A stretch of DNA of 64,000 nucleotides from Geothrix sp. (GTDB lineage: Bacteria; Acidobacteriota; Holophagae; Holophagales; Holophagaceae). The position numbers and the translations under genes are program-made. How positions within the stretch are numbered: position 1 is the first letter of the stretch; each line of letters starts with the position of its first letter. A model generated the notes under the pieces. That model saw nothing but the letters and a program-made list of their open reading frames with translations. It was not told where the DNA came from and searched no databases. Below are positions 1 through 7,936 of this stretch, in pieces. The stretch spans positions 1-64,000 of the forward strand of contig JAVBYJ010000074.1 in NCBI GenBank assembly GCA_030824075.1, read 5' to 3'.

Positions 1-588
1 CAGGGGGACCGTGGCGCGCTCGATCTCGTGGGCCTGGAAGGCTGCCAGGCCACCCTCGACATAGACGCGCTCCGCTTCGTCGCTGAAGAGCACGGCGTCA
101 CCGTCGAAGGCGATGCGGATCTCATCAGGATGGTGATCGGCGGCGACGGCGCTGTCGGTATAGACCCGGGCGGCGGCGAACCCCGCGTTGAGGGCAGCCC
201 GCACATCCTCTTCCTTGGCGGAGAGGAACAGGTGGGCACCCAGGGAGGTGAGATAGGGGTATGGATTCCGGCCCCGGGTGAAGACGCCGCTTTCCAACCG
301 GAGGTTCGACTCCTGGGCGCTACGGAAGACCCGCAGGCCGCTCACGGGATCATTGCGGGAGAGGATCACCACGGCCACGCGGTCTTCTTCCTCGGTGTTG
401 AAGGCGAGCAGTTTCTTCACGAGGGGAAAGGCCACCCCAGGTTTGGCGGGCACATCCAGGCGGGACAATTGGAGGTCCATGTAGGCCCGGTCATCCGATT
501 CCTCGAAGACGCGGTTTTCCTCCTCGAAATCGAACAGAGCGCGGGAGGAGATGGCGACGACGAGCTTGCCTTTCAGGGATTTGGGCAT
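1..588 (-). CDS. Cytosolic 5'-nucleotidase (NT5C1-type), 3' end missing
   Basis: Reading the minus strand from the ATG at 588 gives 196 codons open to the left window edge, so the C-terminus lies outside. The product starts MPKSLKGKLVVAISSRALFD, followed by an EEENRVFEESD segment, KPGVAFPLVKKLLAFN, and VAVVILSRNDPVSGLRVF. This is the layout I know from the cytosolic 5'-nucleotidase family (PF06189) that dephosphorylates nucleoside monophosphates. The segment IRIAFDGDAVLFSDE looks like a HAD-type acidic motif. No signal peptide is visible. It is divergent from the cysteine desulfurase-like gene across about 50 bases. The family call is fairly secure; the substrate is not determined. Confidence 0.75.
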   Translation of the reverse strand, partial: MPKSLKGKLVVAISSRALFDFEEENRVFEESDDRAYMDLQLSRLDVPAKPGVAFPLVKKLLAFNTEEEDRVAVVILSRNDPVSGLRVFRSAQESNLRLESGVFTRGRNPYPYLTSLGAHLFLSAKEEDVRAALNAGFAAARVYTDSAVAADHHPDEIRIAFDGDAVLFSDEAERVYVEGGLAAFQAHEIERATVPL

Positions 589-640
589 GGCATCAGGGTA
601 GCCTGCCAGGGCGGGGCCCGGGATCTGTAGACTGAGTGCC

Positions 641-1675
641 ATGCCGCGCCTCTACTTTGATGCCAACGCCTCGACGCCGCCCCATCCGGATGCGATGGAG
701 GCGGTTCGGCGGACCATGATCGAGGACTGGGCCAACCCCACCAGCACCCACCGCGAGGGCCAGCGGGCCCGCTTCCGGATTGAGGAGGCCCGGCGGGAGA
801 TCGCGGTGTCGCTCGGCGCGGCGCCCGGAGAGCTGGTCTTCTGCGCCAGCGCCACCGAAGCCCTGCACCTGTTGATCCGGGGGCTTCAACCAGCCCAGGG
901 CGACCGTTCCGCCGCGGTGTTCGCGGGTGAGCACAGCGCCTGCCTGAATCCCCTGCGGGACTGGTCGCGGGTGACCTGGCTGCCGGAGATCCCTGCGGAC
1001 TGTGCCACGGTGGTGCAGATGGCCGCCAGCAACGAGACAGGCATCCTCTACGCCATGCCGTCCGCGCTTGATGCGGTGCGGATCCAGGATTGCGCACAGG
1101 CCTGGGGCAAGGTGCCCGTGGACCTGTCGGACTGCGATGCCGCCGTGTTCAGCGGTCACAAGATGGGCGGCCCCCGTGGCGTGGCCCTGCTCTGGATGCG
1201 GCCGGGGCTGCCCTGGGATCCCGTGATGGAGGGCCCGCAGGAACGTCGACGCCGGGGCGGCACGGAGGATCTGCCCGCCATCCTGGGCTTGGCGGCGGCG
1301 GTGCGCCACTTGACGGAGCGTCAAGCCGCGAACGCATCACTGGCCCCGCTCCGGGACGCATTCGAGACGGAAATCACATCCTGGAACCGGGATATCGAGG
1401 TCATCGGCCAGGGGGTGTCCCGCCTTCCCAATACCAGCTGCATCCTGTTTAGAGGCAGGAATGGTGAGGCTCTGCACGCTTCCCTGGACATGGCCGGATT
1501 TGCGGTGAGTACCGGCAGCGCCTGCCATAGCGGGTCCGTGAAGCCGAGTCATGCAATCACGACCATCGGGTATAGTTTGGATGATGCGCGCTCGGTGCTT
1601 CGCTTCTCGATGCTTCCCGACGCGCAGTCCAGCGAGGTGGAGGCCCTGGCGGCGGCCATCAAGCGGTTGACATGA
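641..1675 (+). CDS. Cysteine desulfurase-like class V aminotransferase
   Basis: This 344-residue PLP enzyme should take sulfur from cysteine to form an enzyme persulfide. YFDANASTPPHP is the typical NifS/IscS start. The PLP lysine is K174 in SGHKMGG, and the sulfur-carrying cysteine is C295 in STGSACHSG. It is shorter than IscS (about 400), and the active-site loop differs from the usual SSGSAC pattern, so it may be a divergent specialised desulfurase. No iscU or sufE is adjacent. ttcA, which needs persulfide sulfur, lies about 4 kb downstream; a link is inference. Start is the ATG just after the divergent promoter gap. Confidence 0.8.
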   Translation: MPRLYFDANASTPPHPDAMEAVRRTMIEDWANPTSTHREGQRARFRIEEARREIAVSLGAAPGELVFCASATEALHLLIRGLQPAQGDRSAAVFAGEHSACLNPLRDWSRVTWLPEIPADCATVVQMAASNETGILYAMPSALDAVRIQDCAQAWGKVPVDLSDCDAAVFSGHKMGGPRGVALLWMRPGLPWDPVMEGPQERRRRGGTEDLPAILGLAAAVRHLTERQAANASLAPLRDAFETEITSWNRDIEVIGQGVSRLPNTSCILFRGRNGEALHASLDMAGFAVSTGSACHSGSVKPSHAITTIGYSLDDARSVLRFSMLPDAQSSEVEALAAAIKRLT

Positions 1676-1709
1676 ATCCCCGACAAGCCAGTCCGGACGC
1701 GGAGCGAGC

Positions 1710-3395
1710 ATGATCGAACAGGTCCTATTCTTCTTCGCGCACAATCCGCTGCTGATGCTGTTCGCCGTGGTGGCGCTGGGCTATCCCATCAGCAAGATCC
1801 GCATCGCCGGCGCCTCCTTTGGCATCGCCAGCATCCTCTTCGCCGGCATCGCCCTGGGTGCGTTGGTGATGGCCCCTGGCCTGGACCCTGTTCTCAAGAA
1901 GGACATCTCGAAGGAGATGAAGCTGGTCTATGAGCTTGGTTTGGCGGTGTTTGTCTACGCCATGGGCCTGTCGATTTCCCACAGTTTCTGGGCAGCCTTC
2001 AGCCGCGAAGGCATGAAGAAGAACGCCGTGGTCTTCCTGGTGATGCTGACCTCCACGGCCTTCGTGGTGCTGCTGGCCAAGGTCATGGGCTTCAATGCCC
2101 GCTACGCCGCGGGCCTGCTCACGGGCAGCTTCACCAACATGCCGGCCCTGGCGGGCGTCATCGAGCGCGTGAAGACCATGACGGGTGTGGGTCCCGTGGA
2201 GCTGGCCGAACCCACGGTGGCCTCGGCCATTGCGTATCCCATTGGCGTGCTGGTGCCCATGCTGATCATTCTCATCAGCTCGAAGGTTTTCCGCGTAAAC
2301 CTCCAGGAGGAGGCGGATGGCCTCAAGGACTACCAGACCGGCCACCAGAAACTGGAGGTCTGGACGCTGCGGGTGACGAAGCCCGAGGCTGAAGCCATGA
2401 GCAAGCGGGAACTCTGCGCCGTCGGCAACATGCGCGTGGTCTTCGGGCGGGTGCTGCGCAAGGCCGACCTGCTGCTGCCGGGGCCGGATTTCCGGCTGAA
2501 GATGGATGACCTGGTGACGGTGGTGGGTTCGCTGGATGACTTGGCGCAGATGGAGCGGCTCATCGGCGAGCGCAGCCATGTGGAACTGGATCGCGATCAG
2601 AGCGCCCTCGATGCCACGCGGGTCTTCGTGTCCCGCTGGGATGTGGTGGGTGTTCCCCTCGGGAAGTTGGATCTGGTGAACAAGTACCAGGCGATCATCA
2701 CCCGGGTCCGCCGGGGCGATCTCTGGTTCGTGCCGGATGGCGACACGGTGCTGGAACTGGGCGACCGCGTGCGCGTGACCACGCGCCGCGACAACATCGA
2801 GGCCATCGAAGAGTTCTTCGGGGACAGCTACCGCGACCTCAGCGAAGTGAGCTTCCTCACCTTCGCCATGGGCCTGGCGGCGGGCCTCGCCTTGGGCCAG
2901 CTGCCGATTCCCCTTGGCCACGGCATCATTTTCAAGCTGGGCTTCGCGGGCGGCCCCCTGGCCGTGGCGCTGGTTCTCGGCCGCTTCCACCGCATTGGGC
3001 CGCTGGTCTGGAATTTTCCCTACAGCGCGAACCACACTGTCCGGCAGTTTGGCCTGGTGTTGTTCGCGGCGGGGATCGGCGTCATTTCGGGCGAGGGCTT
3101 TCGAGCCATCGTGTCCAAGGACGCCTCGGTGCTGCCGTTCTTCCTGGGCGCGGCCTTCCTGGTCTGCTTCGTGGCGGATTCCCTGACGATGCTCTTGGGC
3201 TACAAGGTGTTCCGCATTCCGCTCAACATCATGTTCGGCATCCTGGCGGGCACCCACACCCAGCCCGTGGTGCTGGGCTACGCCAATCACCACACGGGCA
3301 ACGACCTGCCCAATGTGGGCTTCGCCACGGTCTATCCGCTGGCCACCATCCTGAAGATCGTCCTGGCTCAGGTGCTGCTGGCGTTGATCCGCTAG
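1710..3395 (+). CDS. AspT/YidE/YbjL-type antiporter with TrkA-C domains
   Basis: This 561-residue inner-membrane protein has an N-terminal block of hydrophobic helices (about 1-190), a soluble middle of about 200 residues with two TrkA-C-like lobes (LRVTKPEAEAMSKRELCAVG... and VSRWDVVGVPLGKLDLVNKY...), and a second hydrophobic block with AGTHTQPVVLGYANHHTGND near the C-terminus. This is the architecture of the aspartate:alanine exchanger family (AspT, YidE, YbjL). The substrate cannot be read from sequence. GGAGCGAGC precedes the ATG at good spacing. It starts 34 bases after the desulfurase-like gene and may be cotranscribed with it. Confidence 0.8.
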   Translation: MIEQVLFFFAHNPLLMLFAVVALGYPISKIRIAGASFGIASILFAGIALGALVMAPGLDPVLKKDISKEMKLVYELGLAVFVYAMGLSISHSFWAAFSREGMKKNAVVFLVMLTSTAFVVLLAKVMGFNARYAAGLLTGSFTNMPALAGVIERVKTMTGVGPVELAEPTVASAIAYPIGVLVPMLIILISSKVFRVNLQEEADGLKDYQTGHQKLEVWTLRVTKPEAEAMSKRELCAVGNMRVVFGRVLRKADLLLPGPDFRLKMDDLVTVVGSLDDLAQMERLIGERSHVELDRDQSALDATRVFVSRWDVVGVPLGKLDLVNKYQAIITRVRRGDLWFVPDGDTVLELGDRVRVTTRRDNIEAIEEFFGDSYRDLSEVSFLTFAMGLAAGLALGQLPIPLGHGIIFKLGFAGGPLAVALVLGRFHRIGPLVWNFPYSANHTVRQFGLVLFAAGIGVISGEGFRAIVSKDASVLPFFLGAAFLVCFVADSLTMLLGYKVFRIPLNIMFGILAGTHTQPVVLGYANHHTGNDLPNVGFATVYPLATILKIVLAQVLLALIR

Positions 3396-3417
3396 GACCT
3401 TAGCGTGTGTTTTCTGG

Positions 3418-4551
3418 TCAGTGGATGATCCGGCCATCCGGTTGCCTGGCCCACCGGATGTCCAGCCAGGACGCTACGGTGGGGGCCAGATCCCAGAGGG
3501 GAACCCGGCCGAGCGGGCCGCGGCCCGCGCCGAGCACGACGAGCCAGGTGGGCATGGAACCAGCTTCGGAGGAATAGGCATGGGCCCCCTTCCGCCCGTG
3601 CCATTCCGCTGCCTCCTCGCGGCTGGAGCGGGCCTTGGACAACCACCATCCCTCGGGCGCGAGCGCCACCAGATCGCCCACCCGGGGGTTGCTGGCCAGG
3701 TGGTAGTGGGCGGGAATCTGGTTTCGGGCCCAGGCCTTCAACCCGGCCTGGCGCAAGCGCGCCAGGGCCTTGGAGGCGTTCCTTGGATCCTTGAGATAGA
3801 TATAGGCGCTGCCTCCATGGGTGATCAGGTCACAGCCGATGCCGTCCAGGACAGAGGGCAGGTGGATGCGGCGACGCATGTGAGCCATGCCGTGGTCCGC
3901 GGTGAGGACCACGCGCAGGCCCGGGTGCTCAGCTTGCATGCGCTGGAGCCAAGGGGCGAGTTCGTCGTCCATGCGCTTCAATTTTATTTTGGTCTCCGCA
4001 CTGCGGGGGCCTTGGAGATGGCCTTCCTCGTCGGTCCCGGAAAGGTAGGTCATGACGAGTCCGGCCCCATCCTTGAGCGCGGCTTCGCTGAAGGCCAGGG
4101 CGATGGCGTCCGTCCGGCCGGGCCGGAAGGGCTCCAGGCGCCAGGGCGTCACGCCCTCCCACGGGCCCGTGGCGCCGACCCACTGGAAGACCGCCGTGCG
4201 CACGCCGCTGCGGGTGGCGGCCACCCAGAGCGGTTCCCGCTGAAGGTCCTCGCTGCGGTTGGCGAACGCCACCATCACTTTCGATTTCGGGTCCGGATAG
4301 CTGTTGGCCACCACGCCGTGATGCTCTGGCCAGCAGCCCGTGGCCAAGGTGGCGTGACCGTTGTAGGTGGTGGCGGGGAAGGGTGGCAGTCCTTCTCCGC
4401 GACGACCCTGCTCTGACAGGGCCCAGACCTTCGGCATGGTGTGGGCCGTGAACTGATCCGCACCCAGTCCATCCGCGCTGACCATCAGCACCGGCGGGCC
4501 GGCCTGAAGGGCGGCGGAGAAGGCGACTGCGAGGACGGCTGAAAGGCGCAT
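3418..4551 (-). CDS. Secreted alkaline phosphatase superfamily protein (type I phosphodiesterase/NPP-like)
   Basis: The 377-residue product has an N-terminal signal peptide (MRLSAVLAVAFSAALQA). It carries the metal-binding aspartate in VLMVSADGLGADQF, the probable threonine nucleophile T62 in PPFPATTYNGHATLATG, and the late metal motif VVLTADHGMAH. These match nucleotide pyrophosphatase/phosphodiesterases of the alkaline phosphatase superfamily, probably acting in the periplasm or outside the cell. It is convergent with the antiporter gene (22-base gap) and divergent from the methyltransferase gene (30-base gap). Substrate unknown. Confidence 0.8.
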   Translation of the reverse strand: MRLSAVLAVAFSAALQAGPPVLMVSADGLGADQFTAHTMPKVWALSEQGRRGEGLPPFPATTYNGHATLATGCWPEHHGVVANSYPDPKSKVMVAFANRSEDLQREPLWVAATRSGVRTAVFQWVGATGPWEGVTPWRLEPFRPGRTDAIALAFSEAALKDGAGLVMTYLSGTDEEGHLQGPRSAETKIKLKRMDDELAPWLQRMQAEHPGLRVVLTADHGMAHMRRRIHLPSVLDGIGCDLITHGGSAYIYLKDPRNASKALARLRQAGLKAWARNQIPAHYHLASNPRVGDLVALAPEGWWLSKARSSREEAAEWHGRKGAHAYSSEAGSMPTWLVVLGAGRGPLGRVPLWDLAPTVASWLDIRWARQPDGRIIH

Positions 4552-4581
4552 CTCCCCAGGGTATCAAGCTAATCTGGACAC

Positions 4582-5772
4582 ATGAACACCACACGTTGGC
4601 CCTATCCCCTGCTCCGCCTGAAGCCCGGGAAGGAGGGGATGATGTCCAAGCGCCATCCCTGGGTGTTCTCCGGGGCCTTGGCGCAGACCCCCGAAGCCAC
4701 CCTGGTGCGGCTGGCCGATGATTCAGGGCAGGTCCTGGGCGTGGGCACGGCGAGCCCCGCGAACCCGCTGGCGGCGAGAATTTTCCGCTTCGAGGATGCG
4801 CCCCTCGATGAAACCTTCTTCCGCGCCCGCTTCGAATCGGCCCTGGCCCTGCGGAAGGATCTGGGCCTGTGGGATCCCGAGGGCGGCTGCCGCTGGCTCT
4901 TCGGCGAAGGCGACGGTCTGCCGGGCCTGGTGGTGGATCGCTATGCCCAGGCCCTGGTGCTGCAGGTGGGGACGGCGGGGCTGGAGGCCCTGCGCGACCT
5001 CTGGTGGCCCATCCTCTTCGAGATCGGAAAACGGGAAGGCATCACGGCCTTCGTGGAGCGCAGCCAGTCCGGCCGGCGCGACGAGGGCCTCGATCCAGTG
5101 AACCGCCTGCTCAAGGGCAGCCTCAGCGGCCCCATCACCCTGCGGGAAGGCGCCGCGAAGCTCACGGTGGATCTGCTGCGCGGCCAGAAGACCGGCTTCT
5201 TCCTGGACCAGCGGGAACACCGTCTGCAGTTGGGTCGCGTGGCGAAGGACAAGCGCGTGCTCAATGCCTTCGGCTACACCGGCGGCTTCAGCATCCATGC
5301 GGGGCTGGGCGGCGCCACCGAGGTGGCCACCCTGGACATCAGCGCCATGGCCCTGGATCAGGCGGAGCGCGACTGGGCCGCCAACGGTCTGGATCCCGCC
5401 GCGCACCTCCGCATGGAGGGCGACGCCTTCGAGGTGATGCGGCAGCTGGAACCCTTGAGTTGGGATCGCGTCATCGTGGATCCGCCCGCCTTCGCCAAGC
5501 AGCGCAAGGACGTGGACAAGGCCTTCAAGGCCTACAAGGACGTCTTCCGCCTCGGCGCCCGCGCCACCGCCCCTGGCGGCCTGCTCTGGTGCTTCTCCTG
5601 CAGCCAGCACCTGGATCGCACCCGCTTCCAGGAGGCGGTGTGGACGGCGCTATTGGAAGCCGGTCGCGAAGCGCGGGTGTTGGCGCATCTCGGGCAGCCG
5701 GCAGATCATCCGTACTCGCTGAATCATCCCGAGGGGTTCTACCTCAAGGGGCTGTGGCTGAGTCTGGACTAG
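4582..5772 (+). CDS. Class I SAM-dependent rRNA methyltransferase, RlmI-like
   Basis: This 396-residue protein follows the RlmI/YccW layout. An N-terminal PUA-like part (LKPGKEGMMSKRHPWVFSGAL) leads to the bridging motif GQKTGFFLDQREHR. A Rossmann methyltransferase core follows with VLNAFGYTGGFSIHAG (SAM motif I), VATLDIS, and the catalytic-type loop VIVDPPAFAK. The family methylates a cytosine C5 in 23S rRNA; the exact target here is inferred. The last four bases (CTAG) are shared with the stop of the convergent ttcA gene. Confidence 0.85.
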   Translation: MNTTRWPYPLLRLKPGKEGMMSKRHPWVFSGALAQTPEATLVRLADDSGQVLGVGTASPANPLAARIFRFEDAPLDETFFRARFESALALRKDLGLWDPEGGCRWLFGEGDGLPGLVVDRYAQALVLQVGTAGLEALRDLWWPILFEIGKREGITAFVERSQSGRRDEGLDPVNRLLKGSLSGPITLREGAAKLTVDLLRGQKTGFFLDQREHRLQLGRVAKDKRVLNAFGYTGGFSIHAGLGGATEVATLDISAMALDQAERDWAANGLDPAAHLRMEGDAFEVMRQLEPLSWDRVIVDPPAFAKQRKDVDKAFKAYKDVFRLGARATAPGGLLWCFSCSQHLDRTRFQEAVWTALLEAGREARVLAHLGQPADHPYSLNHPEGFYLKGLWLSLD

Positions 5773-6662
5773 CCCAACCGCTCCACCGCCTCATCCACGC
5801 CCGCGGCATGCAGGGCGCCGAGATTCAAATCCAGCAGGTGGCTCAGCTTCACGTTGCCCATGGCGCCGAGCATGGAGGCCTTGAGGCGGGGGATGCTGGG
5901 CTCCATCGAGGCGATGAGTTCCTTCACCTGCTTGCGGCGGCTCTCCAGGCTGGAGCAGCCGCAGAGGGGGCAGCCGCAGGGCACGATGGGGAACCCCCGC
6001 AGCCAGGCGTAGCGCTGCAGGTCCTTTTCCTCGCAGGTGCCCAGGGGGCGGATGACGGTATTGGCGCCATCATCGCTCACCAGGCGCAGGGGCATGGTGC
6101 TGAGGCGGCCCTCGAAGAACAGGTTGATGAGCAGCGTTTCGATGAGGTCGTCCAGGTGATGGCCCAGGGCGATCTTGGTGTAGCCGTGCTGCTTGGCGAA
6201 GGAGTAGAGCACGCCGCGCCGCAGCCGCGAGCAGATGATGCAGGGCAGCTCTTCAGGCTTGGTGCGCACCATCTTGTCGATGGGGGCGGGGATGATGTGG
6301 TGGGGCACGCCCAGGCGCTCGCAGGTCTCGGCGATGGGATCGGGGTTGAACTGAGGGAAGCCTGGATCCACCGTGACGGCGTCGACGGAGAAGGTCACAG
6401 GTGCCCGCTTGCGCAGCCGCTCCAGCACGTCCAGCAGGGCCCAGGAATCCTTGCCGCCGCTGACTGCCACCAGGATGTGGTCGCCATCTGCGATGAGCTT
6501 ATAGGCGGCGTTGGTCTCACCCACCCGGCGGGCGATCTTGCGCTCCAACCTGGGCAGGGTCAGAAGGTCAGCTTCGGTGGGCGGCAGGGCCAGGCTGGGA
6601 AGGGCGCAGGGATTACTCACGAATGCTCGTTCAGACAATGGCGCCGAAGGGAGGCTTTGCAT
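5769..6662 (-). CDS. ttcA: tRNA 2-thiocytidine biosynthesis protein TtcA
   Basis: TtcA installs 2-thiocytidine at tRNA position 32 using ATP and an Fe-S cluster. The PP-loop SGGKDS lies at residues 68-73 and the cluster/sulfur CxxC pair is C141/C144 in LPCIICSRLRRG. A further cysteine-rich knot, PCGCPLCGCSSLESRRK, holds C229, C231, C234 and C236. The 297 residues are close to family length. The first 35 residues (MQSLPSAPLSERAFVSNP...) are not family-like, so a start further in, such as the GTG at codon 15, is possible. It lies just downstream of the Rrf2 gene on the same strand, which makes Fe-S-responsive control plausible. Confidence 0.85.
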   Translation of the reverse strand: MQSLPSAPLSERAFVSNPCALPSLALPPTEADLLTLPRLERKIARRVGETNAAYKLIADGDHILVAVSGGKDSWALLDVLERLRKRAPVTFSVDAVTVDPGFPQFNPDPIAETCERLGVPHHIIPAPIDKMVRTKPEELPCIICSRLRRGVLYSFAKQHGYTKIALGHHLDDLIETLLINLFFEGRLSTMPLRLVSDDGANTVIRPLGTCEEKDLQRYAWLRGFPIVPCGCPLCGCSSLESRRKQVKELIASMEPSIPRLKASMLGAMGNVKLSHLLDLNLGALHAAGVDEAVERLG

Positions 6663-6731
6663 CCCTTCGGTGCGGGGATTCCAGGGGGGACGCAGAGGCC
6701 CGCAGGGCCGGGCGGTCCCTCTTGGACGGCA

Positions 6732-7238
6732 TTACATCACGCCGCAGGCTTTGCGTTCTCCGCGTACGATCTGGTTTTGCACATCCTTCACGTACTCGGG
6801 ACAGGTGCAGTCGGGACAGGTGTTGCTGGACGTCTCCGAGCACAGATCCGCGAAGGTCACCTTCTCCATGAAAGCGGAGATGTGATCGTTCAGCCGGTTC
6901 CAGAGCAGCTTGCTCATGCGCTCGTCGGCCAACAGAGCCTTGTTGGCCGACTTCGGATCTTCCTTGGCGGCCGCATAGAAGCTGCTGTCCGTGAGGCGCA
7001 GCACTTCACCCACGCTCACCTGATTGCACGGCCGCGTGAGGACGTAGCCGCCCTTGGGACCGCGCACACTGGCCACAACACCGGCCTTTTTCAATTTGTT
7101 GAAGATCTGTTCGAGAAAGGGCAGGGAGAGCTTCTGGCGTTCGGCGATCACGTGCAGGGGCACCGGCTGGCCATGGCTGTGGTGGGCCAGGTCGAACAGG
7201 GCCTGCATGCTGTACCTGCCTCGGGCCGAAATCTTCAC
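6732..7238 (-). CDS. Rrf2/IscR-family transcriptional regulator
   Basis: I start this at the GTG at 7238 (GGAG eight bases upstream), giving 168 residues beginning with the Rrf2-typical VKISARGRYSMQALFDLA. The winged helix with recognition segment SLPFLEQIFNKLKKAGVV and wing VRGPKGGYVLTRP is clear. The C-terminal half has C133, C141, C144 and C146 in DLCSETSSNTCPDCTCPEY, plus C165. This could hold an Fe-S cluster, although the spacing differs from E. coli IscR. An open frame extends 50 codons further upstream but looks non-coding. An IscR-type box overlaps its promoter, suggesting autoregulation. Confidence 0.85.
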   Translation of the reverse strand: MKISARGRYSMQALFDLAHHSHGQPVPLHVIAERQKLSLPFLEQIFNKLKKAGVVASVRGPKGGYVLTRPCNQVSVGEVLRLTDSSFYAAAKEDPKSANKALLADERMSKLLWNRLNDHISAFMEKVTFADLCSETSSNTCPDCTCPEYVKDVQNQIVRGERKACGVM

Positions 7239-7265
7239 GGAAGGTGCTCCAGCCTCCAGCCTAGT

Positions 7266-7290
7266 ATTCCTGAGTGAATGAGTCAAGTTT
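7266..7290 (-). promoter_or_regulatory. IscR type-1-like operator overlapping the Rrf2 promoter
   Basis: Read on the minus strand, these 25 bases hold a YYGACT half (CTTGACT), a short A/T-containing middle, and an ACTCAGG half in dyad arrangement. By eye they agree with the E. coli IscR type 1 consensus, as I remember it, at about 21 of 25 positions. The TTGACT is also a good -35 element for the regulator gene, with a weak -10 near TACTAG/TAGGCT. The site ends 27 bases before the GTG start. This is the classic layout for cluster-dependent autorepression. Confidence 0.6.
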
Positions 7291-7323
7291 AGGTGATGGA
7301 TACACTGGAGCCTGGAGATCCCC

Positions 7324-7899
7324 ATGAAAGCTGCCCTCCTGGCCCTTGGAACCGCCGGCCTGATGGCCCAGACTCCCCAGGCCGTCATCGCTTCACCGCC
7401 CGGGCACCTGCCGGCCGGGTCTCTTGTCGATGCGCGCGACCATCAGCCTCTGTTGCTGGGCGAAACCACCGTGAAGGCCATCCTGGCGCATCGAGCCATC
7501 TTCCGGGACAACCTGGCCAAGGTGAAGCTGCCCGTCGATGTGAAGGGCCGCTGGAAGGCCATCCGGCAGCCCTTCACGCTGGTGGCGGTGTTCGGTTCCT
7601 GGTGCGGCGATAGCCACTACCAGCTGCCTGACCTGCTGGCCCTTGAGGCGGATCCCAACCCCTTCATCGAGGTCCACTACCTGGGCGTCAACCGGGACAA
7701 GGCGGTCGAAACGGCCGCCTGGCCCAAGGGCTGCCCCCCACAGAAAGTGGTCCGGGTGCCGACGTTCTACCTCTTCGCCACTCAGCCAGGCGGAGCCCAG
7801 AAGCTGATGGGGTCCGTGGTGGAGAATCCCCCCCGGGCCGGACAGACCATGGCCGAGGCGCTGGTGGAACTGATGGAGGCTGATGCCCGGGCGCTCTGA
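7324..7899 (+). CDS. Secreted thioredoxin-fold protein with WCGDS motif
   Basis: The 191-residue product has a short signal-like N-terminus (MKAALLALGTAGLMAQ) and the segment LVAVFGSWCGDSHYQLPDLL, which resembles a thioredoxin active-site strand-helix. Only one cysteine occupies that site (WCGDS in place of CxxC). A second cysteine lies in PKGCPPQ, and VVRVPTFYLF supplies the cis-proline region. It is probably periplasmic; a disulfide oxidoreductase role is uncertain with a single active-site cysteine. GGAGATCCCC precedes the ATG. It is divergent from the Rrf2 gene and 37 bases upstream of the binding-protein gene. Confidence 0.65.
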   Translation: MKAALLALGTAGLMAQTPQAVIASPPGHLPAGSLVDARDHQPLLLGETTVKAILAHRAIFRDNLAKVKLPVDVKGRWKAIRQPFTLVAVFGSWCGDSHYQLPDLLALEADPNPFIEVHYLGVNRDKAVETAAWPKGCPPQKVVRVPTFYLFATQPGGAQKLMGSVVENPPRAGQTMAEALVELMEADARAL

Positions 7900-7936
7900 T
7901 TCATCCACGGGCCAGCCTGACCGATGAGATCCCATC

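Noticed and set aside
1725-3437. A 570-codon open frame antisense to the antiporter gene
   Set aside because: Composition is His/Gln/Arg-rich without domains, as expected from the reverse of a high-GC gene; the plus-strand product has clear family motifs and TM helices.
4869-7277. An 802-codon plus-strand frame crossing the RlmI-like, ttcA and Rrf2 genes
   Set aside because: It runs out of frame or antisense through three recognised genes and its product has no recognisable domain.
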